A model generated the notes under the pieces. That model was not told the DNA's origin. It ran no database searches and saw nothing but the letters and a program-made list of their open reading frames with translations. From Icerya purchasi (taxonomy: Eukaryota; Arthropoda; Insecta; Hemiptera; Monophlebidae): a stretch of 64,000 bases of DNA. Below, one piece after another: positions 1 to 10,792 of the stretch; within the stretch, counting starts at the first letter, position 1; every line of letters begins with the position of its first letter. The position numbers and the translations under genes were made by a program. The stretch is from assembly GCA_039619475.1 (NCBI GenBank), contig CM077115.1:220209291-220273290 (forward strand), read 5' to 3'.

Positions 1-26
1 TCCGATCGTTACAAAAGCGTACTGAC

Positions 27-330
27 TAGTGATGGGAAACTTCGAAATGTTTCATTCGAATTATTCGATTGTTCGATAACTTCGAATGCATTCGATTGTT
101 CCACAGTTGCATTCGAAATGTTATTTCATTCGTATAATTCATTCGTATTCACATCAATCATTCGAATTAAAATCATTCGAATCAAAATCATTCGAATCAA
201 AATCATTCGAATCAAAATCATTCAAATTAAAATCATTTGAATCAAAATCATTCGATTGTTTTTTGTTTTGTTTTTTTGACGATTGTTGATTGTTTCGATT
301 GTAAAAACATTTCGAAATCGCACATCACTA
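27..330. mobile_element. hAT-type MITE, copy A (left arm)
   Basis: The terminal inverted repeats are TAGTGATGGGAAAC... and ...GCACATCACTA, continuing inward as a shared TTCGAAATG block. The flanking 8-bp target duplications are GTACTGAC (19-26) and GCACTGAC (331-338). No transposase is present. The interior is built from ATTCGAA-containing repeats. An 8-bp duplication and TAGTGATGGGCAA-like ends are characteristic of hAT elements. Confidence 0.85.
157..253. repeat. 15-bp tandem array (left, shorter allele)
   Basis: These are tandem units of about 15 bp with the consensus ATTCGAATCAAAATC, inside MITE copy A. The matching array in the right arm is 31 bp longer. The reading frame over it (a repetitive Ser-Lys-Phe-Glu peptide) is a repeat artefact, not a gene. 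Confidence 0.9.
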
Positions 331-2000
331 GCACTGACAGATCACACGCTTATATCTACCATAGTGTTAGCCACCACGAAAGCGAACCATTAGATCCCGT
401 GCACACTCTGCTCTCGATAGTTTCCCTATCATTCATAATAATTTTTCAAAGCCTAAGTATCATAGAATTAGTGCAAGTATATTTATTATTTTTTCTCACT
501 TACGATTATTTTTCCGTCCGTAAGTATTATAAAATTAGTCTAAGTATATTTCTCATTTTCTACAGTTCCAAAAATTTTTCCTTATTCTCCGATCGTTACA
601 AAAGCGCACTGACTAGTGATGGGCAACTTCGAAATGATTCATTCGAATTATTCGATTATTCGATAACTTCGAATGCATTCGATTGTTCCACAGTTACATT
701 TGAAATGTTATTTCATTCGAATAATTCATTTGTATTCACAACAATCATTCGAATTAAAATCATTCGAATCAAAATCATTTGAATTAAAATCATTCAAATT
801 AAAATCATTCGAATCAAATCATTCGAATGAAAATCATTTGATTGTTTTTTTTTTTTTTGACGATTGTTGATTGTTTCGATTGTAAAAACATTTCGACGCA
901 CATCACTAGCACTGGCAGATCACACGCTTATATCTACCATAGCGTTAGCCACCACGAAAGCGAACCATTCGATCCCGTGCACACTCTGCTCTCGATAGTT
1001 TCCCTATCGTTCATAATAATTTTTCCAAGCCTAAGTATTATAGAATTAGTCTAAGTATATTTATTATTTTTTCTCACTTACGATTACTTTTCCATCCATA
1101 AGTATTTATGTATGTTTTCCCCGGTTCTAAAAATAAATCTATCGATGTCTCGCCCCTCAACGAAAGCACACGCATCATTCTCACGCACGTGTCATTCGTT
1201 CGCGTTACCACTTTTTTTCAAAATTAGTCCAAGTATATTTTATTATTTTTCTCATTACGATTATTTTCAGTCCGTAAGTATTTCTATATGTTTTCCGAGG
1301 TTTTAAAAATTAATCCGAACAAACATTCAGACTGTTGTGAAAGCATACTATCTATCCCCCCCGCACAGATTCTATATTACTCTATTACGAGTTCTTCAAA
1401 AATTGATTCGAATATGTTTTTCATTTTTTTTTTTTCAATCCTAAAAATTCATTCTTTCTACCCCGCCCCCCACACATCTAAAATTACTGATCTTTCGCAA
1501 TCTTTATTTATTTTATCGATTCTAAAAATTAATCAATGGTTCACTCGAAAGCGTACCGCACATTCCCACACACTTATCTTCTATCACGAATTTCCCTATT
1601 GATCATGAACATTTTTTCAACGTTAGACACAATAGCATATCACATTGATCTCGCATATGCACCACATGCAGTTCTATATGTTTGTTTTTTTATTAACGAT
1701 CTTTATTTTTTTTGTACCTGTATTACTTTTTCCTACACATTCATGTCATCATATACACTTAACATTGTCAAAAATAATTTTAACCTTTCGAGAAAGAAAA
1801 ATCTCCGATCAATAAAAAATATTTATTAACATCACAATTATTTTTAATATTATTCGTTTCGCTATAAACATAATTTTTTTATTTAATAAACTCATCCGCA
1901 TCATCGATCGTTTCAAGATATTATTGTTTCGAACGTCAATCCCTGTTTTCCAAAAATCGATAACCTCTGCAGGTATATATCTCGTCATCGCAACAACCTT
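331..2000. repeat. Degenerate satellite-like repeats (left arm end)
   Basis: Degenerate monomers share blocks such as ATACTTAGACTAATT, CTATAATACTTAGGC, AAAATTATTATGAACGAT and a TGCGCTTTCG-like block. They are read here on the opposite strand and interrupted by MITE copy B. The same blocks recur at 15.3-17.5 kb, 50.6-52.4 kb and 59.1-62.8 kb. No gene is evident; the open frames here are Ser/Phe/Ile-rich shadows of AT-rich repeats. Confidence 0.7.
614..908. mobile_element. hAT-type MITE, copy B (left arm)
   Basis: This is the same family as copy A. It starts TAGTGATGGGCAAC and ends CATCACTA. The target duplications are GCACTGAC (606-613) and GCACTGGC (909-916). Copies A and B lie about 587 bp apart with nearly the same flanks and the same target site. 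They therefore arose by tandem duplication of a satellite unit already carrying the MITE, not by two insertions. Confidence 0.85.
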
Positions 2001-2123
2001 TACCTGCATGACTCGCATACCTTCAAGACCACTTGTACATTGCTCGCACGCTATTTCCCATTATTCGGTACAAGAATATTTTTCACACTCCCTCACATAT
2101 GCGCATACACTCAAAGTCCTCGA

Positions 2124-2219
2124 TTACTTTGTTTGTATACAAATATATTCAGCTTTCTCCGACGGAACAACATTTTTCTGACGTAACATTTCCACTGCCA
2201 CAACCGATTCAAAGGTAGC
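2124..2219 (-). pseudogene. Divergent short coding segment, copy 2 (left arm)
   Basis: Read on the minus strand, this 31-codon frame contains the core AVEMLRQKNVVPSEKA. It aligns with the small ORF at 7743-7829 (core FDEMLHQKNALQTEK) and with a third copy near 17561. The position equivalent to the start ATG of the 7743 copy is TTA here, so the start appears lost unless it is an internal exon. It lies about 250 bp upstream of the 332-codon gene and points away from it. Function is unknown. Confidence 0.5.
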
Positions 2220-2469
2220 TAATGAGATAGACTATCGAACGGAATCATTCAAGCGGTCAGTATTAGTTTTATGTTAAACATGTATATTTTGTCGAATCTG
2301 TGTTCACGCATTATTAAAACTTTTACGTCAACATTAAAGAAAATAATTTCCTACGTTTTTTCTCTTTTTTTCTCTATCATTTTTTTCTGTCTTTTATCTT
2401 TCCTTTTTCTCTTTCTTTTTCTCTGTATTTTTTTTTTAGTGAAAAGTTTGAAATACATATTATTCAATC
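2220..2469. promoter_or_regulatory. Putative shared intergenic promoter region
   Basis: This 250-bp gap separates the divergent short segment (minus) from the 332-codon gene (plus). It is AT-rich, with a long T-rich tract at 2340-2440 just before the start codon. The head-to-head layout is also seen upstream of the paralogue, which suggests a bidirectional promoter. No specific promoter motif can be assigned. Confidence 0.3.
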
Positions 2470-3468
2470 ATGAATGCTAATATAGTTAACGTAAGCAGCA
2501 ACTCAAGATCAATTAAGGACATTGCAAGTGATAGCGACTCGCATACGTCTTCGTCACTTCAATTACCGCGATCAGATGATGGTTATTCTTCAACAGAATC
2601 AACATCTTTTGCACATAAAATCGTTGGTCCAGTATTATTGTCAGATCAGATGGATATAGCGGAATATTTTGTAGATTTCAGCTTCCATAAGGATTCTGAT
2701 TATGGTTTTCTAGTAACCGAACTAGCGATGATTGATATGTCTGGCGGGAGATGTTTACATACGCTATACAAGCCAAGCAGAGCATGGTCTGCATCAAAAA
2801 TGCCTCATTTACAATGCTCTTCCGTGAGTCATTACTTGAAAAACCCCTCATTATTTCCCTGTCGGGAAGAAATATTCATGGCACGTGATGTATTCACAAT
2901 ATTGTCCGAAAAACCGAAGGCTCGCGTATATATTTTAACCACTTATGCAAAACTTATATTATGGGAACTTAACGAAAAGTCTGAATTGTTGCGTGACTTG
3001 GACTATGAACTCGTTAATATGGAGAAAGTCTTTCAAGTACCTAGTATTGATGATTTATATCAAGAATACTCTGGTATAAGCAATCTGGTAACTTGTAAGC
3101 ACCATTATGAGAATGATATTTTTCATTGTGCGATGAAAAATGTTATGGTGATGAAGACGTGGCACGATCACGTTATCCGTCCGCTGAAGCTTATGAACAA
3201 TCTCAATATAAATGATTTAAGCCAGTTGTTCATTACAGCCACCAAAGAAATGATAATTACATTATTTCCAAGTTGCATCGGGGACATTTATATATTTTTA
3301 CCGGACAGATTAAAACAGGATGATACGATAAAATCATTTCTACCATGCTACGATCACGAACATGATAAAGAATATTATATCGATGGTGATACATTACACA
3401 GGAGTACTCGAAATTGTGTCAAAGTAAAAGATTGCGACGACTGTCAACATTCAATTCATACGGATTAA
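2470..3468 (+). CDS. Exonuclease-fold-like protein, 332 aa (left arm)
   Basis: This is an intact 332-codon frame starting at an ATG after a T-rich leader. Residues 1-60 are Ser/Asp-rich and probably disordered. Residues 65-235 align with the pseudogene at 6776-7606: an IAEYFVDFSF strand, then TLYKPSRAW, VNMEKVF, the block YSGISNLVTCKHHYEND and FHCAMKNVMVMKTWHD. The layout resembles an RNase H-fold/DEDDh exonuclease, with an initial Asp strand and a late His-x-Cys-x-x-x-Asn block. The first motif reads D-F-S instead of D-x-E and the last has Asn where the family has Asp, so catalysis is doubtful. The C-terminus carries a Cys/His-rich stretch (PCYDHEHD, DCDDCQHS). An AATAAA signal at 3475 overlaps the end region. 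Function is unknown; the exonuclease fold is inferred from pattern only. Confidence 0.6.
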   Translation: MNANIVNVSSNSRSIKDIASDSDSHTSSSLQLPRSDDGYSSTESTSFAHKIVGPVLLSDQMDIAEYFVDFSFHKDSDYGFLVTELAMIDMSGGRCLHTLYKPSRAWSASKMPHLQCSSVSHYLKNPSLFPCREEIFMARDVFTILSEKPKARVYILTTYAKLILWELNEKSELLRDLDYELVNMEKVFQVPSIDDLYQEYSGISNLVTCKHHYENDIFHCAMKNVMVMKTWHDHVIRPLKLMNNLNINDLSQLFITATKEMIITLFPSCIGDIYIFLPDRLKQDDTIKSFLPCYDHEHDKEYYIDGDTLHRSTRNCVKVKDCDDCQHSIHTD

Positions 3469-3474
3469 AAATTT

Positions 3475-3480
3475 AATAAA
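3475..3480 (+). promoter_or_regulatory. Polyadenylation signal AATAAA
   Basis: AATAAA lies just after the stop codon of the 332-codon gene. It is mirrored at 13813-13818 on the minus strand. A second AATAAA occurs near 3597. Confidence 0.45.
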
Positions 3481-6051
3481 AGACGTGGAATTTGAAAGCT
3501 GGAGTTGTCTAGATCCTACGAAAGTTGAATATGAACATAATAATTACCTTTCAATGTACCAAAGTCAATTGTCGCGTAGTATGTATAATATGTGAAATAA
3601 AACCATATTTTTTTCTTTTACTCGCATTTTTTATTTTTATTATTTCAAAATCTTTTACATTGTTTCACATAAATTATAATGTATGTATGTATATATGCAT
3701 GGAATTTTAATATGTAATAATATACATTTCATACATTTTATTTTATTTCATGGTCATATAATTACTTTAAAATTATTTAGATACACCGCAGATATTATAG
3801 TACCGAACACATCATTTATTATTCCATTCTATTTCAATTAATATGTTGTATGGATGAAATCAAATCAATTTATGTAACTGTTTATTTAAATTTAAATAAT
3901 CTTTTTCTTTTTCTTTTTTTTTATCTCTCAGCATATGCATGCGTGTATATGCTTACATATACAAGTATGAAAAAAATTATTTTTTTATTTTTTCCTCGAT
4001 ATGAATGGTAAATCTACGACTTTATTTGAAAAACGGTCAAAACCTGATACATAGATTTCAAACTTTGATGGAAATTTCCGTAAAATGTTCAGTTTACACT
4101 TATTATCTTTAAAAAAAAAAAAAAATCATTATTATTCATATCGTTTAAATAGACTGATACAACAGAGAGAGAAAATAAAAAGCTAAATTTTTACACGTGA
4201 GGGAGGGGGCTGATGAAAACGTACGAGTCTTATTATTTGGAATACAGATTACGAAGGAAATTTTTATACAATGTTTCGTTCTAAGATTTTTCATTTTTTA
4301 CATTTAAAATTTTTCAATACGAAAATATTTCGAAATCTACAGGAACGTCTACGAATAGTCTTCGTCATTATAGAAGCACCTGCAGATCATGTATCGACAC
4401 TGCATGCGCGTAATGGTGAGTAAATATGTGTGAATATGTGTGAACATGTGTGTGTATGTATGCTTGAAATGTGCGAAATGGCTAATAAGAAACATCCGTT
4501 GAATCGCAACGACAGGTAGAGATCCGCTTATAGAATAAGAGAGTGAGAGTGAGATAAATTATGTACCTTTATTATTGCAGAACTGCACTGCAGTGGTAGA
4601 CATGAAATATCCGTTAGCATCCTTTTCGAGGCAGTTTTATAAAAAAAGCCGAAAATTAGCTTTAAAACTGGATGAATGGGATAGTTGATAATACACATAC
4701 CATTAAGACCGGTATACGTGTATGTGGGCATGTGTGTGAGCGCACAGTTAAATGAATGACAAAAGATTATTAACTGCATAGGCATTGTTAAATACAACTA
4801 TACTGATTTATCCATAAAACTAACAAATTTTAACATTGTTTTCTTTCTTTTTTTCTTTCGCGTTTTACCAAAAATTCATGTTAGTTCTAAAAATATTGCT
4901 AAATTCAAATTAAATCGATCATGTTATTTTATTTTTTATTTTTGTTTCTTTAAACAATGTGTTACGGAAAATAAATCGTATTTATCTTACTCAATCTTTT
5001 ACCTAATATTCTAACGGTTTTAGACAACAGCAGAAATATGCAAGTTACCATGGATGTATTATATTTTATTCGTGTATATGTGTATACACGCTTTCCATAC
5101 AAGCGCATGCAAATATCGGATGCCGGAAATGTATGATAATATAATTTTTAAATCAATGATTAATGTATTATTATTATTTTTTTTTTTTCACCCTGTGATA
5201 TACAAAATTATATCATACTTGCTTTTACAATAATATTTAAATTCTACAAAAATAAATGTCCCCAGGGTGGGGAGTAAAAATATCATGAAGAATCACTGTT
5301 TTTTGTTTTTTTTCTTTCTTTGCTTCACAATCCTTTTTTCTTTATATTATTTTTTATTTCAGAGATTTTTTAAAATAGTTTTCTTTACACTCCAATATGG
5401 AATCTGTTAATTTATTGTACATGTCATATAATATGATAAATGCTAAAATTCGGAAAGTTTTTTTAAAGAAGTAATTGACAGAAGAATATACTTTTGAAAA
5501 CAAGAGAGTGAAGAGGCTATACATAAAAAGCAATATGATGCATTAAACATAACGAAAAAAAAACAAAAAAAAAACAGAAGAAACGTAAACACAAAGACTA
5601 TTATGTTTTTTCATTAATCTATTCAATTACAACTTTTTTTTCATTCATCTATATTCTAAGTTCCATCATAAGTTTTAATTTTTTATATGATGCCTACTAA
5701 TTTCTATGTTTACTTAATTTATTTACTTTTCCACGAATGTTTTTAGAATTAAATTTTGAAAAAATTAAACATATTTTCGCACCTGCGTCAACTATCACAT
5801 TAAATACATGTAGAAATTTTCATTTCAAACACCGCCGGAAAATAACATGGGTTTTTTTTTTTTTTTTTGATATTTTTTAAAAATTTATTCATACTCTCTC
5901 TAATTATAGCTATTTTTACTCATTTTTATATTCTACATACAATGCTTGAGGTATTAGATGATGCAAATTCTAGATACACCATATTGCTATCACTCTGTTT
6001 ATTATTTTTTTATTTGTTACTCGTTTTTTTATTATTTTCTTATGTATATGT
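3481..6051. other. AT-rich DNA without recognised gene (left arm)
   Basis: This stretch of about 2.6 kb holds only short, low-complexity frames, homopolymer runs and short TG-rich tracts (about 4420-4465). The same is true of its mirror (about 11242-13812). No coding, RNA or element signature was recognised. Confidence 0.6.
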
Positions 6052-6059
6052 ATTAGAAT

Positions 6060-6500
6060 TAGTGATGTGCGATTTCGAAATGTTTTTATAATCGAAACAA
6101 CCGATAATCGTCAAAAAAAAAAAACAATTGAATGATTTTTGTGAATACAAATGAATTATTCAAATAAAAACCGGAACCATCCGAACACAAACGAATGAAG
6201 TATTCGTTAAACATCGCCTAGATTCTTTCGAGAGAAATAACATTTCGAATGATTGTTGCAAATAGGAATGAATTATTCGAATAAAAACCGAAACTATCCG
6301 AACACAAACGAATGAAGTATTCGTTAAACATTGACTAGATTCTTCCGAGAGAAATAGCATTTCAAATGATTGTTGTGAATACGAATGAATTATTCGAATG
6401 AAATAACATTTCGAATGCAACCACGGAACAATCGAATGCATTCAAAGTCATCGAACAATCAAATAATTCGAATGAATCATTTCGAAGTTGCCCATCACTA
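6060..6500. mobile_element. hAT-type MITE, copy C (left arm)
   Basis: The ends are TAGTGATGTGCGATTTC and GTTGCCCATCACTA, in opposite orientation to copies A and B. The target duplications are ATTAGAAT (6052-6059) and ATTAGAAC (6501-6508). The interior contains two direct repeats of about 120 bp (around 6165-6250 and 6285-6370). The 93-codon minus frame here is a shadow of these repeats. Confidence 0.85.
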
Positions 6501-6775
6501 ATTAGAACCCATATGATTTTACAATAAAAAAAGTGTTTATACTCATTATTGAAGTTGAATATAGATAATATTTACATTTAAAGGAAAAAGAAAAAGTTAT
6601 TTTTATTATTCCATTCGCACGCGAAAAAAATTATGAAATGTAAAATATATATATAATTCATGTAATATATTTACAAACGATTAACAAGAATAAAAGAAAA
6701 TTAATTAAAAAAATAAATAAATATCACAAAAAATTTAAAGATGGAAAAATTACAAGATTATGATTCGTACAATGC

Positions 6776-7606
6776 TCACAAATTGACTCCTTTGATCGGG
6801 TTATGTTGGAATTCGAACAAACTTGCATGGTTGCATTGCGGACAATCTTTGATTAAGGTGGGATGTACTGCACTGAGTGGAAAAGAATCTGGAATATCAT
6901 AGCTATGATGTTTAAAACACGGTAAGAAGCGTTTGATACGTCGATCATTCTTCAGTGCTACAGGTAATTTATTGTAAAAATCGCAAATTTTTTAAGGGCA
7001 TACATTAATTAATATCTCTGCAGTAATATTTTGCATCAAGTCGCACGTAGAATATTTTACTAATGATAATATAGGTCTAACATTTACATCGTATCATTTC
7101 ATCATCACATATACATTCTGCAATGAACACCTATGTATGTTTTTATCCGTGTGTGCATCACATTTTACAACTCTTGATATTCCTTTATACATATTATTTA
7201 ATTTCCTTAAATTGGGTATACCAAATTCTTTTTCTAAATTAATAATCTTGAATCTTGAAAGTGATGTTTCAAATAGTTTTATCCATATAGTGGTAATTTT
7301 TTCATTTCCTTTAACGTAAATATTCAATGGTTCCAAATCTTCCAACACATTTTCTATATCACCAGCAATAGATTCGTAATTGTAATCTCCTGCATTCCAC
7401 GGAATTGAATGACAGTTTTGAATTATCCTCATGTTTTCTTGTTTTTTATTATTGGATAATACATCCCATTCGAATGGAGGCTTGTAAATTCTATGAAATT
7501 GAATTTCACCATCGATACTTATTATTGAAAGTTCCTTAATGATGTATGTATCATTATCATATTTAAAACATTGAATATCGATAATTACCTCACGTGCTAC
7601 TATCAT
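6776..7606 (-). pseudogene. Exonuclease-fold-like paralogue with two in-frame stops (left arm)
   Basis: The frame opens with ATG at 7606 and runs 170 codons to a TGA at 7094-7096. The same frame continues past it, and past a TAA at 6992-6994, to a final stop at 6776. The continuation aligns with the C-terminus of the 332-codon protein: NVRPI with VIRPL, and RRIKRFLPCFKHH with DTIKSFLPCYDHE. A TGA sits where the paralogue has TGG (Trp), so a one-base change explains the first stop. Motifs are VIIDIQCF (Asp strand with Gln where Glu is expected), a Tyr-Val-Lys-Gly-Asn-Glu-Lys block, INLEKEFGIPNL, and HRCSLQNVYVM near residue 160. Both arms carry the identical damage, so the duplication is younger than the inactivation. 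Confidence 0.75.
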
Positions 7607-7742
7607 TGTTACAGTTGTTATTAAAGAGAAAAGAAAAAAAACTAAAACTTTTAATAGTAACTAAAATTTAAACGTGTGAAGAACACTAATTCGTGAAACT
7701 AATAACAAGCGAGCGAATACAGTTATTCAGAGAGTTGACATA
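7607..7742. promoter_or_regulatory. Putative bidirectional promoter (left arm)
   Basis: This 136-bp gap lies between the divergent pseudogene (minus) and the small ORF (plus). It is the counterpart of the 250-bp gap upstream of the 332-codon gene and is mirrored at 9551-9686. The assignment rests only on the layout. Confidence 0.3.
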
Positions 7743-7829
7743 ATGTCTACCTTTGAATTAGATGCATTCGATGAAATGTTGCATCAGAAAAATGCCCTTC
7801 AAACGGAGAAAGTTGATTGCATACATTGA
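7743..7829 (+). CDS. Small divergent ORF, 28 aa, copy 1 (left arm)
   Basis: This is an ATG-initiated frame of 28 codons containing FDEMLHQKNALQTEK. It is conserved as a frame in two other places (2124-2219 minus and around 17561 plus) and always associated with the paralogue family. It may be a first exon whose downstream part is lost or spliced; a GTACGT donor-like site follows at about 7852. It is too short for functional inference. Confidence 0.4.
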   Translation: MSTFELDAFDEMLHQKNALQTEKVDCIH

Positions 7830-7867
7830 TGAATGAAGTTGTTAAGAACTGGTACGTACATATACAT

Positions 7868-9425
7868 TTTGTTTGTGGTAGTGTATGCATGTACACCTGA
7901 GATTTTACATATAAGTAAGGGTCAAGATCCGGTTTTAACAGCTGTATCAGACGATCTTAACGTGCAGCTATGTACATGCAGGGATAGACTTTAATATAAT
8001 CATTATCGATGGTAAACGAGAACATTAATTCATTTTTAAATTTTAATATATATCGTCTTCCATCACTAATAAGATAACATAAAAAACTACTAACTTAACT
8101 GAATATATCCTTATTCAACCAACTTTTCCTCAATCATTCAAATTTCATCATGTACACCAGCATTTCACACTTTTTTAGATGTATGCGATAACAATAATCA
8201 CTCAACCAATTCATTAGGATTGTCTGAGTAATCGATCGGTGTATCTTCATGACATACTCCGCCATCAGCACAATGCTTAGTCTTTGCTCCATCATAGTAA
8301 ATTTTTACACTTGAACCATTAGACTGAAACATCGGACGTATTATTTTTCTGTATTTAGGAAGTGTAGTACCCTTTGATACACCAGTAGCACGTAAATGAG
8401 CTCTAGTACACTCAAGTATTTATTTATATAGATCTAAATCATTATTTTGTATATTTATTCTCATCTATATGCGATACCATTAGTAAATAAATGAGTCCGG
8501 GTGTGTAAGGAAATTTTATTTACTTACTTCCTTTTCCTAAATAAATTTCACCATATTTGCAGTCCCAAGAAATCAATGTCGACCCTATCAGATACTCATC
8601 AATGTTTGTATCATAGCATATTCCATATACTTGATCATTCGGAGCAAGTTCATCAAAATCTGTATGAAATGAATCTATTTCACTTATGTTAAACGACTTA
8701 GCTTTGAGTTTGTTTTTTAATATTTTCATCTTTAATTTCAGACTCAGCGTCACTTCTCTGTTTACTATTAGACAGTTTTTGACGTTTTTACCATTGATGT
8801 ATCATTTATTCCATAAGAATCCATTTTAATCTTTCAGATTTTTGTAATGCTTCATGAATTTCCAATAATGGTTTCATAATAGGTTCCAACATGGCGGCTG
8901 AAGTACTTGTAATTGGTTTCCACTCGGACTTCAATAGGTTATATTTTTACATTATATCGCTACATATCCTGTCTAGTTCATTTTTTCAGTCTTGCTTCCT
9001 TATTCATTCCATTATTGTTGTTATCAGTATTAACCAATGATTTACTCTTTGATAACAACATTTTAAATAACTAGAATTTCATCAAAACTTGTGAGTAAAT
9101 CTTCCTTTATACATATATTTCACCATATATATCAATCACTGTGAATTTCATATTATTTTAAATACTTAAAATATACTTCATGTTATATATAAGTTATTAA
9201 AATTCAATATAAATAGATAGAGCAGATTTTCTCTAAACATAACATTGGCCTGACAAATTTCTGGACTGAAAGTAAATCTAACCCAATACTCCTGCTACAG
9301 TTCTTATGCCAACAAAGGAGAATAAAATATCGAGATTTCAACAACATAAACAGCAAGAATTTGTATCATTTGTTATATTTGATGATTTCGAGTGTATCCT
9401 ACAGCCTCTTAACAATTAATCATGC
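7868..9425. other. Unique loop between the inverted arms
   Basis: This is single-copy spacer of 1,558 bp. Its left part (7868-8000) resembles 17690-17850 outside the palindrome, including a shared AAGATCCGGTTT block at about 7925 and 17760. Its middle carries a broken minus-strand gene (8198-9061). A real unique spacer of this size argues against a simple fold-back read artefact, which normally has almost no spacer. Confidence 0.9.
8198..9061 (-). pseudogene. Broken intron-containing gene in the loop
   Basis: It opens at ATG 9061 with an Asn/Ser/Lys-rich N-terminus, then shifts frame near 8980. A recognisable segment follows (STSAAMLEPIMKPLLEIHEA, about 8900-8840), with more shifts or stops near 8800-8720. 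Next is a clean exon (to 8528) containing FHTDFDELAPNDQVYGICYD, then a GTAAGT donor. The 127-nt intron runs 8527-8401, and the last exon (8400-8198) contains LPKYRKIIRPMFQ, IYYDGAKTKHCADGG and IDYSDNPNELVE. The splice keeps frame. The domain order and the DNPNELV-type C-terminus remind me of proteins common in arthropod virus-like or Maverick-like insertions; that is a tentative recollection. It lies divergent to the right-arm pseudogene. Confidence 0.6.
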
Positions 9426-9463
9426 ATGTATATGTACGTACCAGTTCTTAACAACTTCATTCA

Positions 9464-9550
9464 TCAATGTATGCAATCAACTTTCTCCGTTTGAAGGGCA
9501 TTTTTCTGATGCAACATTTCATCGAATGCATCTAATTCAAAGGTAGACAT
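9464..9550 (-). CDS. Small divergent ORF, 28 aa, copy 1 (right arm)
   Basis: This is the mirror copy of 7743-7829 with identical sequence, divergent to the pseudogene starting at 9687 across a 136-bp gap. It lies next to the arm/loop junction at 9426, so any downstream exon would lie in the unique loop. Confidence 0.4.
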   Translation of the reverse strand: MSTFELDAFDEMLHQKNALQTEKVDCIH

Positions 9551-9686
9551 TATGTCAACTCTCTGAATAACTGTATTCGCTCGCTTGTTATTAGTTTCAC
9601 GAATTAGTGTTCTTCACACGTTTAAATTTTAGTTACTATTAAAAGTTTTAGTTTTTTTTCTTTTCTCTTTAATAACAACTGTAACA

Positions 9687-10517
9687 ATGATAGTAGCACG
9701 TGAGGTAATTATCGATATTCAATGTTTTAAATATGATAATGATACATACATCATTAAGGAACTTTCAATAATAAGTATCGATGGTGAAATTCAATTTCAT
9801 AGAATTTACAAGCCTCCATTCGAATGGGATGTATTATCCAATAATAAAAAACAAGAAAACATGAGGATAATTCAAAACTGTCATTCAATTCCGTGGAATG
9901 CAGGAGATTACAATTACGAATCTATTGCTGGTGATATAGAAAATGTGTTGGAAGATTTGGAACCATTGAATATTTACGTTAAAGGAAATGAAAAAATTAC
10001 CACTATATGGATAAAACTATTTGAAACATCACTTTCAAGATTCAAGATTATTAATTTAGAAAAAGAATTTGGTATACCCAATTTAAGGAAATTAAATAAT
10101 ATGTATAAAGGAATATCAAGAGTTGTAAAATGTGATGCACACACGGATAAAAACATACATAGGTGTTCATTGCAGAATGTATATGTGATGATGAAATGAT
10201 ACGATGTAAATGTTAGACCTATATTATCATTAGTAAAATATTCTACGTGCGACTTGATGCAAAATATTACTGCAGAGATATTAATTAATGTATGCCCTTA
10301 AAAAATTTGCGATTTTTACAATAAATTACCTGTAGCACTGAAGAATGATCGACGTATCAAACGCTTCTTACCGTGTTTTAAACATCATAGCTATGATATT
10401 CCAGATTCTTTTCCACTCAGTGCAGTACATCCCACCTTAATCAAAGATTGTCCGCAATGCAACCATGCAAGTTTGTTCGAATTCCAACATAACCCGATCA
10501 AAGGAGTCAATTTGTGA
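9687..10517 (+). pseudogene. Exonuclease-fold-like paralogue with two in-frame stops (right arm)
   Basis: This is the mirror copy of 6776-7606. The frame of 277 codons is broken by TGA at 10197-10199, where the paralogue has Trp, and by TAA at 10299-10301. Both lie in the frame that ends at 10515-10517. The first 170 codons are fully open, so a truncated product is formally possible. Confidence 0.75.
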
Positions 10518-10792
10518 GCATTGTACGAATCATAATCTTGTAATTTTTCCATCTTTAAATTTTTTGTGATATTTATTTATTTTTTTAATTAATTTTCTTT
10601 TATTCTTGTTAATCGTTTGTAAATATATTACATGAATTATATATATATTTTACATTTCATAATTTTTTTCGCGTGCGAATGGAATAATAAAAATAACTTT
10701 TTCTTTTTCCTTTAAATGTAAATATTATCTATATTCAACTTCAATAATGAGTATAAACACTTTTTTTATTGTAAAATCATATGGGTTCTAAT

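Larger units (their letters stand above)
1..7867. repeat. Left arm of large inverted repeat
   Basis: Seen in the sequence: position p pairs with 17293-p on the opposite strand from about 253 to 7867, and with 17324-p from 1 to about 157. Pairing stops exactly at 7867 (7868 t against 9425 c does not pair). All open reading frames are mirrored at identical length, so there are no indels over about 7.6 kb. The arm starts at or before the window edge, so its true outer end is not visible. It contains two hAT MITEs, satellite-like DNA, the 332-codon gene, a third MITE and a pseudogene. Confidence 0.97.

Noticed and set aside
157..253. Possible CRISPR-like array
   Set aside because: Units of 15 bp without spacers in eukaryotic MITE DNA; it is a minisatellite.
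86..289. ORF with repeated Ser-Lys-Phe-Glu peptide
   Set aside because: It is a translation of the 15-bp ATTCGAA array inside a MITE; the mirror copy reads differently because of extra units.
237..782. 181-codon ORF in the left arm (and mirror)
   Set aside because: Crosses a MITE end, satellite-like DNA and another MITE; Ser/Phe/Ile-rich composition from AT-rich repeats.
6160..6441. 93-codon ORF in the MITE
   Set aside because: Internal duplicate repeats produce the repeated Cys-Leu-Thr-Asn text; no protein family fits.
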